Part shown: positions 1 to 7,024 of the stretch, in pieces | Numbering within the stretch: position 1 is the stretch's first letter | Layout: every line of letters starts with the position of its first letter | Assembly: GCA_030609865.1 (NCBI GenBank) | Contig: JAUWSZ010000075.1 | Span: 1-8,121, forward strand | Source: a bacterium | GTDB taxonomy: Bacteria; Desulfobacterota; DSWW01 | Direction: 5' to 3' | Length of the DNA: 8,121 bases | Notes under the pieces: generated by a model | Seen by the model: only the letters and a program-made list of their open reading frames with translations | Databases searched by the model: none | Told to the model about the DNA's origin: nothing | Program-made: the position numbers and the translations under genes

Positions 1-1
1 C

Positions 2-1744
2 GAGTCCATCACGCAATACCCCTATTTTGAGGACCACAGCCGTGAGATCTTCGAGATGGTCCTGGAGACGGCCGAAAAGATGGGCAGGGACCTGCTCCAT
101 CCCTACTTCGTAGAGATGGACAGGAACCCGCCGGAGTTCGTGGACGGCAAGGTGAGGGTCCTGCCCATGGTCCGGACCCTGATGAAGGAATGCGGCGAGG
201 GAGGCTGGATCGGTGCCCATGCCACTTACGAAAGGGGCGGACAGCAGATGCCGACGCAGGTCATGAATGCTTTCCGCTTCATCTTCTGCGCGGCAAACTA
301 CTCCGCAAGCGTCTACCCTTTCCTGACCGGCGGCGCAGCCCAGCTGATCGATAGTTTCGGTTCAGAGGAACTGATCGAGACCTACGTCCCGAAGATGTTC
401 AGTGGTGAGTGGCAGGGCACCATGGCCCTGACCGAGCCCCAGGCAGGGAGTTCCCTGACCGACCTGACGACCACGGCCGAACCGACGGACGAGGGGTACT
501 ACAAGATCAAGGGGCAGAAGATCTTCATCTCCGCCGCGGATCACGACGGCGTGGACAACATCGTCAACCTGCTCCTGGCAAAGATCAAGGGAGCCCCCCT
601 GGGCGTGAAGGGCATTTCCATGTTTGTCGTACCTCAGAAGCGAATCGGGGCAGACGGAGACCTCGAGGACAACGACCTCCTCACTACCGGCATCTATCAC
701 AAACTGGGGTACCGGGGTTCGCCCATCACGCAGTTGAGCCTGGGGGAGGGCGACGACTGCCGCGGCTGGCTCGTGGGAGAACCCCACAAGGGTCTTCGAT
801 ACATGTTCCAGCTGATGAACGAGGCCAGGATCGACGTGGGCATGAGTGCCGCCGCGATCGCCTCGGCCGCCTACTACGCATCCCTCCAGTACACCCGGGA
901 GCGCCCCCAGGGAAGGCCCATCACCTCCAAGGACCCGACCCAGCCCCAGGTGCCGATCATCGAACACGCGGATGTGAAGCGTATGCTCCTCTTCCAGCGC
1001 GCCGTGGTCGAGGGTTCCATGTCGCTGATCTTCCAGTGCGCCAAGTACGTCGACCTCTCACACGTGCTCGATGGAGAAGAGAAGGAACGCTGCGAACTGC
1101 TCCTCGACCTGCTGACGCCCGCCGCCAAGAGCTACCCCTCCGAGATGGGCAGCCTGTCGGTGAGCGCCGGCCTCCAGTGCCTGGGAGGCTATGGATACTG
1201 CGACGAGTTTCCCCTCGAGCAACACTACCGTGACATGCGCATCCACCCGATCCACGAGGGCACGACCGGGATCCAGGGAATGGACCTGCTCGGCCGAAAG
1301 GTCGTGATGAAGGACGGCAAGGCCTTCATGCTGTATCTCCAGGAGTTGGAGCAGACGATCGAGGAGGCCCGGACCCTCGAGCCCCTGGTACGGCACGCGG
1401 ACGCACTGGAAGGGGCCATCGGAACGCTCAAGGAGGTGACCAGCCACTTGACGGACATTGCCGCGGAGGGGAAGATCGATCTCTTCCTGGCGGATGCGAC
1501 CCTCTACCTGGAACTCTTCGGAATCATCGCCATCGCCTGGCAGTGGCTCGTGCAGGCCATCAAGGCCCGGAAGGCGCTCGAAGAAGACCCCATCGAGTCG
1601 GAACGCAATTTCTACACGGGCAAGCTCTACACCTGCCGGTACTTCTTCGCCTACGAGCTGCCGAAGATCGAGGGACTTGCCATGCGGCTCAAGGCGAGCG
1701 ATGGGCTTACCGTAGAAATGAAAGAGACCTACTTCTCTGATTAG
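2..1744 (+). CDS. Acyl-CoA dehydrogenase, long C-terminally extended type (5' end missing)
   Basis: Flavoenzyme that would oxidise an acyl-CoA to the 2-enoyl-CoA in the cytoplasm and hand electrons to ETF. The frame is open from base 2, so the ATG at 56 is internal; 580 codons remain, and about 15-30 N-terminal residues are probably missing compared with the roughly 600-residue relatives. Counting from base 2, the FAD/substrate loop is at about 141-150 (MALTEPQAGS), a GQKIFIS strand follows, and the C-terminal helical domain carries GGYGYCDEFPLEQ and RIHPIHEGTTGIQG. The Glu of HEGT, codon 1256-1258, aligns with the catalytic base of the family (YEGT in medium-chain enzymes). About 140 residues follow it, typical of the subgroup with an extra C-terminal domain that includes 3-methylmercaptopropionyl-CoA dehydrogenase (DmdC)-like proteins. 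The substrate cannot be read from sequence. It leads the visible plus-strand cluster. Confidence 0.93.
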   Translation, partial: ESITQYPYFEDHSREIFEMVLETAEKMGRDLLHPYFVEMDRNPPEFVDGKVRVLPMVRTLMKECGEGGWIGAHATYERGGQQMPTQVMNAFRFIFCAANYSASVYPFLTGGAAQLIDSFGSEELIETYVPKMFSGEWQGTMALTEPQAGSSLTDLTTTAEPTDEGYYKIKGQKIFISAADHDGVDNIVNLLLAKIKGAPLGVKGISMFVVPQKRIGADGDLEDNDLLTTGIYHKLGYRGSPITQLSLGEGDDCRGWLVGEPHKGLRYMFQLMNEARIDVGMSAAAIASAAYYASLQYTRERPQGRPITSKDPTQPQVPIIEHADVKRMLLFQRAVVEGSMSLIFQCAKYVDLSHVLDGEEKERCELLLDLLTPAAKSYPSEMGSLSVSAGLQCLGGYGYCDEFPLEQHYRDMRIHPIHEGTTGIQGMDLLGRKVVMKDGKAFMLYLQELEQTIEEARTLEPLVRHADALEGAIGTLKEVTSHLTDIAAEGKIDLFLADATLYLELFGIIAIAWQWLVQAIKARKALEEDPIESERNFYTGKLYTCRYFFAYELPKIEGLAMRLKASDGLTVEMKETYFSD

Positions 1745-1780
1745 GCTTCCTTGGAACTCCTAACACAGGGAGGGACGGGC

Positions 1781-2623
1781 ATGCCGAACCTTGAACTCGT
1801 CCACAAGAAGGACATCACCCCCTTCCGCCGTCTCGCGATCGGCACCTGGCGGACCGCATACGACCCGTCCGTGTACGGGACGATGCACATCCACATGGAC
1901 CGGGCGACGGCCTACATCGAGGCCTTTCGCCAGAAGACCGGCGTCCGGCTGACGGTAAGCCATCTCGTGGCCCGTGCCGCTGCCGAGGCCTTGAAGAAGA
2001 TGCCTGACGCGAATGCCCTCTTGCGCTTCAACCGTGTCTACCTGCGCAAGCGCATCGGGGTCTTCTTTCAGGTTGTCCTCCGGGAGGAGAAAACCGGCAA
2101 GCTCGACCTCTCCGGGGCCACCCTTTTCGACGTGGAAGACAAGTCCCTGTCTCAAATCGTCGCAGAGTTGGATGATAAGGTGAAGACTGTCCGGAAGTGG
2201 ACGTACAAGGCACTCTAGAAGACTCGGAAGTCCTTTCAATTCGTGCCTCTCGTCCTGATGAACTGCGTCCTCCGGCTCGTGAGCTTTCTCGCTTACACCC
2301 TCAACCTGGATCTCACCTCCCTCGGCATGCCGAAAGACCCGTTCGGTTCGATCATGATCACAAACATAGGCGTCCTCGGGCTGGAGGCCGCCTATGTCCC
2401 GCTGGTCCCGTATTCTCGCGTCCCCATCCTGCTGGCCCTCGGTGCAGTCAAGGAGGTGCCCGCCGTTGTCGAAGGCGAGATCAAGATCGTCAAGGTCCTG
2501 GACATCAACGCAACGTTCGACCATCGCATCATGGAGGGGGCCCAGGCCGCCCGTATGGCAGGCGTGATTCGGGCTTGGCTGGAGGATCCCGAGGGGCATT
2601 TCGGGCCCATACCGGAAGCTTGA
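1781..2623 (+). pseudogene. 2-oxoacid dehydrogenase E2-type acyltransferase, interrupted by an in-frame TAG
   Basis: Catalytic-domain-only relative of the E2 acyltransferases (CAT-like fold), with no lipoyl or peripheral-subunit-binding domain. The ATG at 1781 is preferred to the TTG at 1751 because GGGAGGG lies just before it. Codon 146 (2216-2218) is TAG, but the same frame continues without a shift to TGA at 2621-2623. Before the stop: ITPFRRLAI (the substrate-entry region of E2s) and LTVSHLVARAAAEAL. After it: DPFGSIMITNIGVLGL, VPILLALGAV and the active-site stretch FDHRIMEGA with the catalytic His at codon 248; the family usually has HRxxDG, so Asp is replaced by Glu here. Both halves are needed for one CAT fold. 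The gene may be a pseudogene by a single point mutation, a sequencing error, or a readthrough gene. A restart at GTG 2243 or ATG 2258 is possible but has a weak ribosome site. It lies 36 bases after the dehydrogenase, so it was probably in the same transcript. Confidence 0.85.
2216..2218 (+). other. In-frame amber codon inside the E2-like acyltransferase
   Basis: TAG follows the codons for KWTYKAL and is followed in the same frame by codons for KTRKSFQF, with conserved E2 sequence on both sides. One substitution, for example GAG to TAG, explains it, and Glu would fit the charged helical linker here. TAG also ends three other genes of this window (1742, 5258 and 7342), so it is an ordinary stop in this genome, which argues against general recoding as pyrrolysine. 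Confidence 0.9.
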
Positions 2624-2630
2624 GAGGGTT

Positions 2631-2858
2631 ATGAAAATCCACATCTGTGACACGAGCCTTATACCGGCCCATGCCTGTTGCGGAGGCTTCATGTGGCCGG
2701 AAGAGATTCAAGTGCTCTGCGGCAAGACGGTGCCCTTTCAACCCGTCAAGGTGGAGTCACTCGATTCGGATGAGGAGAAGTTCTGCCGGGCGTGCCTCCA
2801 CACCTTGAGGACTCGCTCCGCAAGACATTACGAGTCTATCTGCACGATTGCCGGTTAA
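2631..2858 (+). CDS. Small cysteine-rich protein, possible zinc-binding, unknown function
   Basis: Protein of 75 residues that I do not recognise. The ATG at 2631 follows TGAGAGGG, which overlaps the stop of the acyltransferase frame, so coupled expression is likely. It has six cysteines: C6, the pair C16-C17, C30 in a CGK turn, and C52/C55 in a CRAC motif, plus C71 near the end; H4, H14, H57 and H66 could also bind metal. The order 'His/Cys, CGK, then CxxC' resembles small single-zinc or metal-binding domains, but no family is certain. There is no signal peptide or membrane segment, so it should be cytoplasmic. It ends 11-23 bases before the cytochrome gene, depending on which start that gene uses. 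It could also be a chance frame, but tight spacing, a good ribosome site and an in-cluster position favour a real gene. Confidence 0.6.
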   Translation: MKIHICDTSLIPAHACCGGFMWPEEIQVLCGKTVPFQPVKVESLDSDEEKFCRACLHTLRTRSARHYESICTIAG

Positions 2859-2881
2859 GGGCCCTAAGGATGAGGAACTCG

Positions 2882-5260
2882 ATGACCGACAGGGCTCGAT
2901 GCGGGCAAGGCATGATTCTCTTGCTGAGTCTCTGCCTCCTTTTGTTCCTGCCTGCATCCCTGTTGGGGTCCCGGAGCGGGGTTCAATGCAGCTCCTGCGG
3001 GAGCTTCATCAGCCTGGCAGAGGAACAGGGAACGTTCCTCTGCGGCTGCGGGCACGAAACCGACCTCGCTGCGATTCGGGCAACAAAGGCCGCACATCTT
3101 GAGGCTTTTCGGTCCGTCCCCCCCTCCGAGGCCGATCAGCAGGGCTGCCTGGGTTGCCACCAGGGGATCGAAGTCATCCATCCCAGAATGGCCTTCATTC
3201 GGTCGATCGGCGGGAAGGGAAAGGGGTGCGTGATCTGCCACGAGGGGGATGCCGAGGCGAGCGAAAGATCCGCGGCTCACAAGGCCCTGGTCCCCAATCC
3301 CGGGAACATGTGGATCGTGGCCCAGTACAAGGGCTGCGGCAAGTGCCACAGCCGGAAGGCCACCGTGATGAAGGTCACGAGCTTCGCGAGCGATCCCCTC
3401 GGGCAGGACCATCACGTGTACCGTGTGGAACGAAGCCTGATGAGCACGACCATGGGGATCCTCTCGAATACGCTCTCTGCGAACGGACTGCTGCCGATCG
3501 GAGTGCGCAAGTACGCAAACCTTACCCTGGAAGACCCCCTGACCTCGGTTCCGGTGGCCGGCACGAAGACCTACAAGACCTGGGTCGCTCGAGCGATCCG
3601 GGACGGGGCCATCGATTCTCTTTCACGTGTGGAAAGGCTCGTCACGTACCCGGAGGCGGTGAAGCTGTGGGGCGAGCCGGCAGCCATGATGGTGGACTAC
3701 TACAGGAAGGAATGCGCCCGCTGTCACGTATGGACCGATGGCGCCAAGCACCGCGGCGACCGGCGGGCCGGCGGGTGCTCGGCCTGCCACGTTCTCTACA
3801 GCAACGATGCCTATTACGAAGGCAGCGATCCGACCATCCTCGACGAGGAGGCGGATCGCCCGCTGCGCCACCGAATCGTGAGCAAGATCCCCTCCGTACA
3901 GTGCACGCGCTGCCACACCCGGGGAAAGCGCATCGGCACATCCTTCGTGGGCATCATGGAGTTTCCTTACCTCTCCCCGTGGCGGGAAGATGGGACGGGG
4001 CAAAGGAAGCTGCACAAGAAGCGCTACTTCCACGTGGGCCCGGACGTGCATTTCGAGAGAGGCATCGATTGCGGGGATTGTCACACCTCGGTCGACGGGC
4101 ACGGCGACGGCAACATCTATCCAACCACGGACCACGCCGTGGAGATCGAGTGTGAGGATTGCCACGGCACGCCGACCCGGTATCCATGGGAACTGCCCGT
4201 GGGTTATGGGGATGCCCTGCAGTTGGGCAAGGCGCCTCGCGGTATCCTCCCCGCAAACGGAAAAGAACACCTCCTGACGGCCCGGGGAAACCCGTTCGGC
4301 AACGTGGTGCGGAAAGGGAAAGACGTACTCGTGACGGATTCGAGGGGCGAGGTACACAAGGTGCCCCTGGCCAGAGCCGTTGTCAGCGATCCGGGAACAG
4401 AGAACCTGCGAGCCCGCGTGGCCATGGCATCCGTGCCCCATACGAACAGCTTGGAATGCTACAGCTGTCACGCCGTCTGGGTGCCTCAATGCTACGGTTG
4501 TCATCTCAAGGAGGACTTCTCCGGACGGACCACAGGAGGCGTGAAGACGCAGCGCGACTGGCTCGCCTCTACGCATACCCACGACCCGGTCGGCCGCACC
4601 GGGAACGTCTCGACGCCCGGAAGACTCGTCGAGACCCGGAGCTATCTGCGCTGGGAACGCCCGGCCCTTGCACGGAACAAGGAACAGAGGATCAGTCCGG
4701 TTACGACGGGCTGCCAGGTCATGGCCACCTTTGTCGACGAGGACGGGGAGGTCATAGCCCTCAACCAGCCGTTCACTTCGTCCCTGGAGCTGTATGGAAT
4801 CGCGATGAACCCGGCGCAACCCCACACAATCTCTGGAAACGCACGCACGTGCGAGAGCTGTCACGCAGATCCAAAGGCCCTGGGCTACGGAATCGACGGC
4901 GGAAGGTTCGGCAATCTGGCGCAGGCTCACGAAGGCGACATCCCGGGTGCCGAGCGGACCGAGGCCCAGATTCCGGCCATCTCGTTTCCGTACGATCTAA
5001 GCACACTGGTCACCCGGAAAGGCGAGCAGGTCCAGACGATGACCTACCAGAACGTCCGCCCCATGGACAATCCGGAGCGGCACCTCGTCGAGCGGGAAGG
5101 CCTCTGCATCGGGTGCCACCAGCTGTACGGCCGCCCGGAGTGGGACGCCCTGCGCGAACGGATCGGGCCCGCAAGGACGACCCGGGAACACGCAGAGAGG
5201 ATGTCAGAGGCGATTCGGGCCCTGATGGCAATCGAAAAACGAACGATCGACTCGGAGTAG
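2882..5260 (+). CDS. Exported dodecahaem cytochrome c
   Basis: Electron-transfer protein of 792 residues with twelve CxxCH covalent haem sites, at residues 89, 116, 152, 278, 299, 341, 397, 424, 526, 537, 657 and 742 (first Cys of each, counted from 2882). The start at 2882 is preceded by GAGGA five bases away; ATG 2870 is a close alternative. An N-terminal basic stretch and a hydrophobic segment of about 17 residues (MILLLSLCLLLFLPASLLG) form a signal peptide or anchor, so it acts outside the cytoplasmic membrane. Before the first haem are C36-x2-C39 and C54-x-C56-x-H58, a zinc-ribbon-like pattern unusual in an exported cytochrome. Several extra His (for example in DVHFERG and TTDHAVE) could be distal ligands. 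Haem pairs cluster (278/299, 397/424, 526/537). It resembles large multihaem cytochromes of Desulfobacterota and Geobacter, but I cannot name an ortholog. The next gene starts two bases after its TAG. Confidence 0.93.
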   Translation: MTDRARCGQGMILLLSLCLLLFLPASLLGSRSGVQCSSCGSFISLAEEQGTFLCGCGHETDLAAIRATKAAHLEAFRSVPPSEADQQGCLGCHQGIEVIHPRMAFIRSIGGKGKGCVICHEGDAEASERSAAHKALVPNPGNMWIVAQYKGCGKCHSRKATVMKVTSFASDPLGQDHHVYRVERSLMSTTMGILSNTLSANGLLPIGVRKYANLTLEDPLTSVPVAGTKTYKTWVARAIRDGAIDSLSRVERLVTYPEAVKLWGEPAAMMVDYYRKECARCHVWTDGAKHRGDRRAGGCSACHVLYSNDAYYEGSDPTILDEEADRPLRHRIVSKIPSVQCTRCHTRGKRIGTSFVGIMEFPYLSPWREDGTGQRKLHKKRYFHVGPDVHFERGIDCGDCHTSVDGHGDGNIYPTTDHAVEIECEDCHGTPTRYPWELPVGYGDALQLGKAPRGILPANGKEHLLTARGNPFGNVVRKGKDVLVTDSRGEVHKVPLARAVVSDPGTENLRARVAMASVPHTNSLECYSCHAVWVPQCYGCHLKEDFSGRTTGGVKTQRDWLASTHTHDPVGRTGNVSTPGRLVETRSYLRWERPALARNKEQRISPVTTGCQVMATFVDEDGEVIALNQPFTSSLELYGIAMNPAQPHTISGNARTCESCHADPKALGYGIDGGRFGNLAQAHEGDIPGAERTEAQIPAISFPYDLSTLVTRKGEQVQTMTYQNVRPMDNPERHLVEREGLCIGCHQLYGRPEWDALRERIGPARTTREHAERMSEAIRALMAIEKRTIDSE

Positions 5261-5262
5261 AC

Positions 5263-5913
5263 ATGGTTTCCTCCGTCCTATCCGTCCTTTGGCTGCTGTG
5301 CGGTCTTCTCGCGGTCTTGACGATGATGTCTCTGTTGGGGCGGGTCGGCAAGAGCGAAGGAGGGGCCCGGCATCTGCGAACGGCCCATCGCACAGTCGGA
5401 TGGTGCTTTACTGTAGGGTACGTTGCCTTCCTCGTGAGCATGATCCCGAAGCTCGCGTCGAACGGGCCGCTTCTGCCCACACCCCTCGTCACGCACGCCA
5501 CGCTGGGCCTCCTGCTGTTCCCCCTGCTGCTGGTCAAGCATCTGGTCGTGCGTGTCTTCAAGAAGTACTTCCCGGCCCTCCCGTATCTCGGTGTGATCCT
5601 CTTCACGATTGCCTTCGTCGTCGTGGGCTTCACCGGCCTGCAACGGATGGTGCTCTGGGCCGAAGGGCCGATGGTCACGATCCAATCGGGAGACGCACAA
5701 CGGACGGTCAGCGCTGCTGTGGGACGAGACCTTCTACAGGGCAAGTGCGCCCGGTGCCATTCCCTCAAGCCAGCCTACTTGTACCGCAAGTCAGAGGAGG
5801 AATGGCGATTGACGGTCAACCGGATGGGGACGAAAGACCCCGGACTCATGACAGAATGCCAGGCCGATTCCATCGTGGGGTATCTTGCAAGCGAATTGGG
5901 TCCTGTGGATTGA
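5263..5913 (+). CDS. Membrane b-type-like/c-type cytochrome, probable quinol-facing partner of the dodecahaem cytochrome
   Basis: Protein of 216 residues. Four hydrophobic helices lie at about 4-25, 45-61, 75-97 and 107-126. Histidines H42, H78 and H93 sit at helix ends or within helices 2 and 3 and could hold b-type haem, as in small DUF4405 or cytochrome b561-like four-helix proteins; the haem assignment is inferred. After the last helix comes a soluble tail with one covalent haem site, CARCH at 162-166, and Met residues in NRMG (188) and GLM (196), either of which could be the sixth ligand as in small class I cytochromes. Helix count and positive residues place the tail outside. The ATG at 5263 is two bases after the dodecahaem cytochrome's stop, so the pair is surely co-transcribed and probably translationally coupled. 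The likely role is passing electrons from menaquinol to the multihaem cytochrome. Confidence 0.85.
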   Translation: MVSSVLSVLWLLCGLLAVLTMMSLLGRVGKSEGGARHLRTAHRTVGWCFTVGYVAFLVSMIPKLASNGPLLPTPLVTHATLGLLLFPLLLVKHLVVRVFKKYFPALPYLGVILFTIAFVVVGFTGLQRMVLWAEGPMVTIQSGDAQRTVSAAVGRDLLQGKCARCHSLKPAYLYRKSEEEWRLTVNRMGTKDPGLMTECQADSIVGYLASELGPVD

Positions 5914-5921
5914 GAGGAGGT
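5912..5921 (+). promoter_or_regulatory. Strong Shine-Dalgarno site for the ChaN-like gene
   Basis: GAGAGGAGGT overlaps the TGA of the preceding gene. The AGGAGG core ends six bases before an ATT codon at 5927 that is in frame with the ChaN-like lipoprotein. No in-frame ATG, GTG or TTG lies at a usable distance downstream; the next TTG (5981) is inside the signal peptide. Confidence 0.7.
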
Positions 5922-5926
5922 ATTCG

Positions 5927-6925
5927 ATTTTTTCAGACAATCGTATCACCACACGGGCCAAGAAACATGCGTTCTCGCTGTTGTCCGTTTCGCTGCTCGC
6001 CCTGCTGGCCGGATGCGCGGCCCATCGGACGCATCTGAACGTGGAATCTCCTTACAAAGACCCTGCCACCCTGCAGAAGGGCCAGATCCTTCACCTGGCA
6101 TCGGGACAGATCGTCTCCGAGCCGCAACTCCTCGAATACCTGTGCCGCTACCGGGTCATCTACGTCGGCGAGACCCACGACAGCCTGGACGACCACGCCG
6201 TTCAGTTCACCGTATTCCAAGGCCTTCACGAGAGATCCCCCAAGAACCTGGCCCTCGGGCTCGAGATGCTGCCCAGGGACACGCAGGCCGACCTGGATGC
6301 ATACGTCGAGGGAGAGATGGATGAAGAGGCGTTTGAGCAGATATGGATCAGGCATTGGGGACACACCTTCCCCTATTACCAGAAGATCCTGCGGTACGCT
6401 CGTGAGCATCGGATCAAGGCACTGGCTCTCAACGCGGATGACGACCTGAAGGAGGCGGTCCGCCGGAAGCCGGTCGAAGAGATCGAACCCGATCTTGCAG
6501 ACCGTCTTCCTGAGATGGATCTGAACGACCCCCATCACCGGGCCGCGATCATGGCGATCTTCGAGGCTCACCACATGGGTCCGCGGGATACGGAAGCATT
6601 CTATCGAGTTCAGGTTCTCTGGGACGAGGCCATGGCCCAGACGGCAGCCGAATACCTCGAGAGTCCGGACGGACAGGGAAAACAGCTTGTTGTTCTCGCC
6701 GGAGGCCATCACGTTCGTTATGGCTACGGGATTCCAAGGAGGCTGTTCCGAAGAATCCCTCTCCCCTTCGTCATCGTCCTCCCGCTCGCCGTGGAAATAC
6801 CCGAGAACAAGCAGGTCCGGATGATGGACGTGGAGACGCCGACTCTCCCGATGCCCCCGGGGGATTTTCTCTGGGCGGTTGGCTACACGGATCTGGAAGA
6901 CCTGAAGAAAGCTCCCAATCCCTGA
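5927..6925 (+). CDS. ChaN/DUF399-family lipoprotein, probable haem or iron-linked
   Basis: Member of the ChaN-like (DUF399) family of the TIKI/EreA-like fold; Campylobacter ChaN binds haem and is iron-regulated. Counting from an ATT start at 5927 (332 residues), a basic n-region and hydrophobic stretch lead to the lipobox LLAGC with the lipidated Cys at 30. Family motifs follow: VIYVGETHD with GETH at 81-84, LGLEMLPRDTQ, a helix rich in charged residues, and LAGGHHVRYGYGIP with the His pair at 261-262. The longest conventional frame starts at TTG 5885, but that puts about 43 residues before the lipid Cys, overlaps the previous gene and has only a weak ribosome site, whereas 5927 has ideal spacing. 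Residue after Cys is Ala, so outer-membrane sorting is plausible. Its place behind two cytochrome genes suggests haem handling; substrate and activity are not shown by sequence. Confidence 0.88.
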   Translation: MFSDNRITTRAKKHAFSLLSVSLLALLAGCAAHRTHLNVESPYKDPATLQKGQILHLASGQIVSEPQLLEYLCRYRVIYVGETHDSLDDHAVQFTVFQGLHERSPKNLALGLEMLPRDTQADLDAYVEGEMDEEAFEQIWIRHWGHTFPYYQKILRYAREHRIKALALNADDDLKEAVRRKPVEEIEPDLADRLPEMDLNDPHHRAAIMAIFEAHHMGPRDTEAFYRVQVLWDEAMAQTAAEYLESPDGQGKQLVVLAGGHHVRYGYGIPRRLFRRIPLPFVIVLPLAVEIPENKQVRMMDVETPTLPMPPGDFLWAVGYTDLEDLKKAPNP

Positions 6926-6981
6926 GAGAAGGAGGTGTCAGGAGCCTTTTTCCAAAAGAAAGGGACAAAGCCAGGCCGGAA

Positions 6982-7002
6982 TTGTCATTTTTCTCTTGAC
7001 AA
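6982..7002. repeat. Inverted repeat TTGTCA-N9-TGACAA, possible operator
   Basis: Perfect six-base arms (6982-6987 and 6997-7002) separated by the pyrimidine run TTTTTCTCT. The right arm overlaps the TTGACA hexamer, so a protein bound here would block or modulate the promoter. It could instead be a small RNA hairpin if transcription runs through from upstream. Confidence 0.45.
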
Positions 7003-7024
7003 CCGAGCAATTTCGTAACTAAAT
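6996..7024 (+). promoter_or_regulatory. Candidate sigma-70-type promoter for the small membrane protein gene
   Basis: TTGACA at 6996-7001 matches the -35 consensus exactly; with a 17-base spacer the -10 would be CTAAAT (7019-7024), a three-of-six match. The upstream AT-rich tract would favour promoter use. The predicted start lies about 50 bases before the gene at 7084. The -10 overlaps the first copy of the direct repeat. Confidence 0.4.

Noticed and set aside
2197..2634. Possible frameshift explanation of the broken acyltransferase using another plus frame
   Set aside because: Conserved E2 sequence after the TAG stays in the original frame; the alternative frame encodes no recognisable acyltransferase sequence.
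1760..2692. 310-codon open frame on the minus strand opposite the acyltransferase
   Set aside because: It has His/Asp/Arg-rich shadow composition and no domain motif, and it lies opposite a frame with clear E2 motifs; a typical antisense shadow in GC-rich DNA.
3623..4930. 435-codon open frame on the minus strand opposite the cytochrome
   Set aside because: The plus strand carries twelve CxxCH sites in the same stretch; the minus frame shows no motif, signal or ribosome site.
4159..5262. Upstream extension of the membrane b/c cytochrome frame into the cytochrome gene
   Set aside because: The extension is Arg/Pro/Gly-rich shadow sequence. ATG 5263, directly after the previous stop, gives a clean first membrane helix.
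6926..6953. Rho-independent terminator after the ChaN-like gene
   Set aside because: The only stem (GAGAAGG with CCTTTTT) is short, contains two G-U pairs, has a 12-base loop, and its T residues are used up in the stem; too weak to call as a feature.
6935..7018. 27-codon GTG-started frame after AAGGAGG behind the ChaN-like gene
   Set aside because: The ribosome-site-like sequence overlaps the GTG itself, leaving no spacing; the peptide has no notable features and the region looks regulatory.
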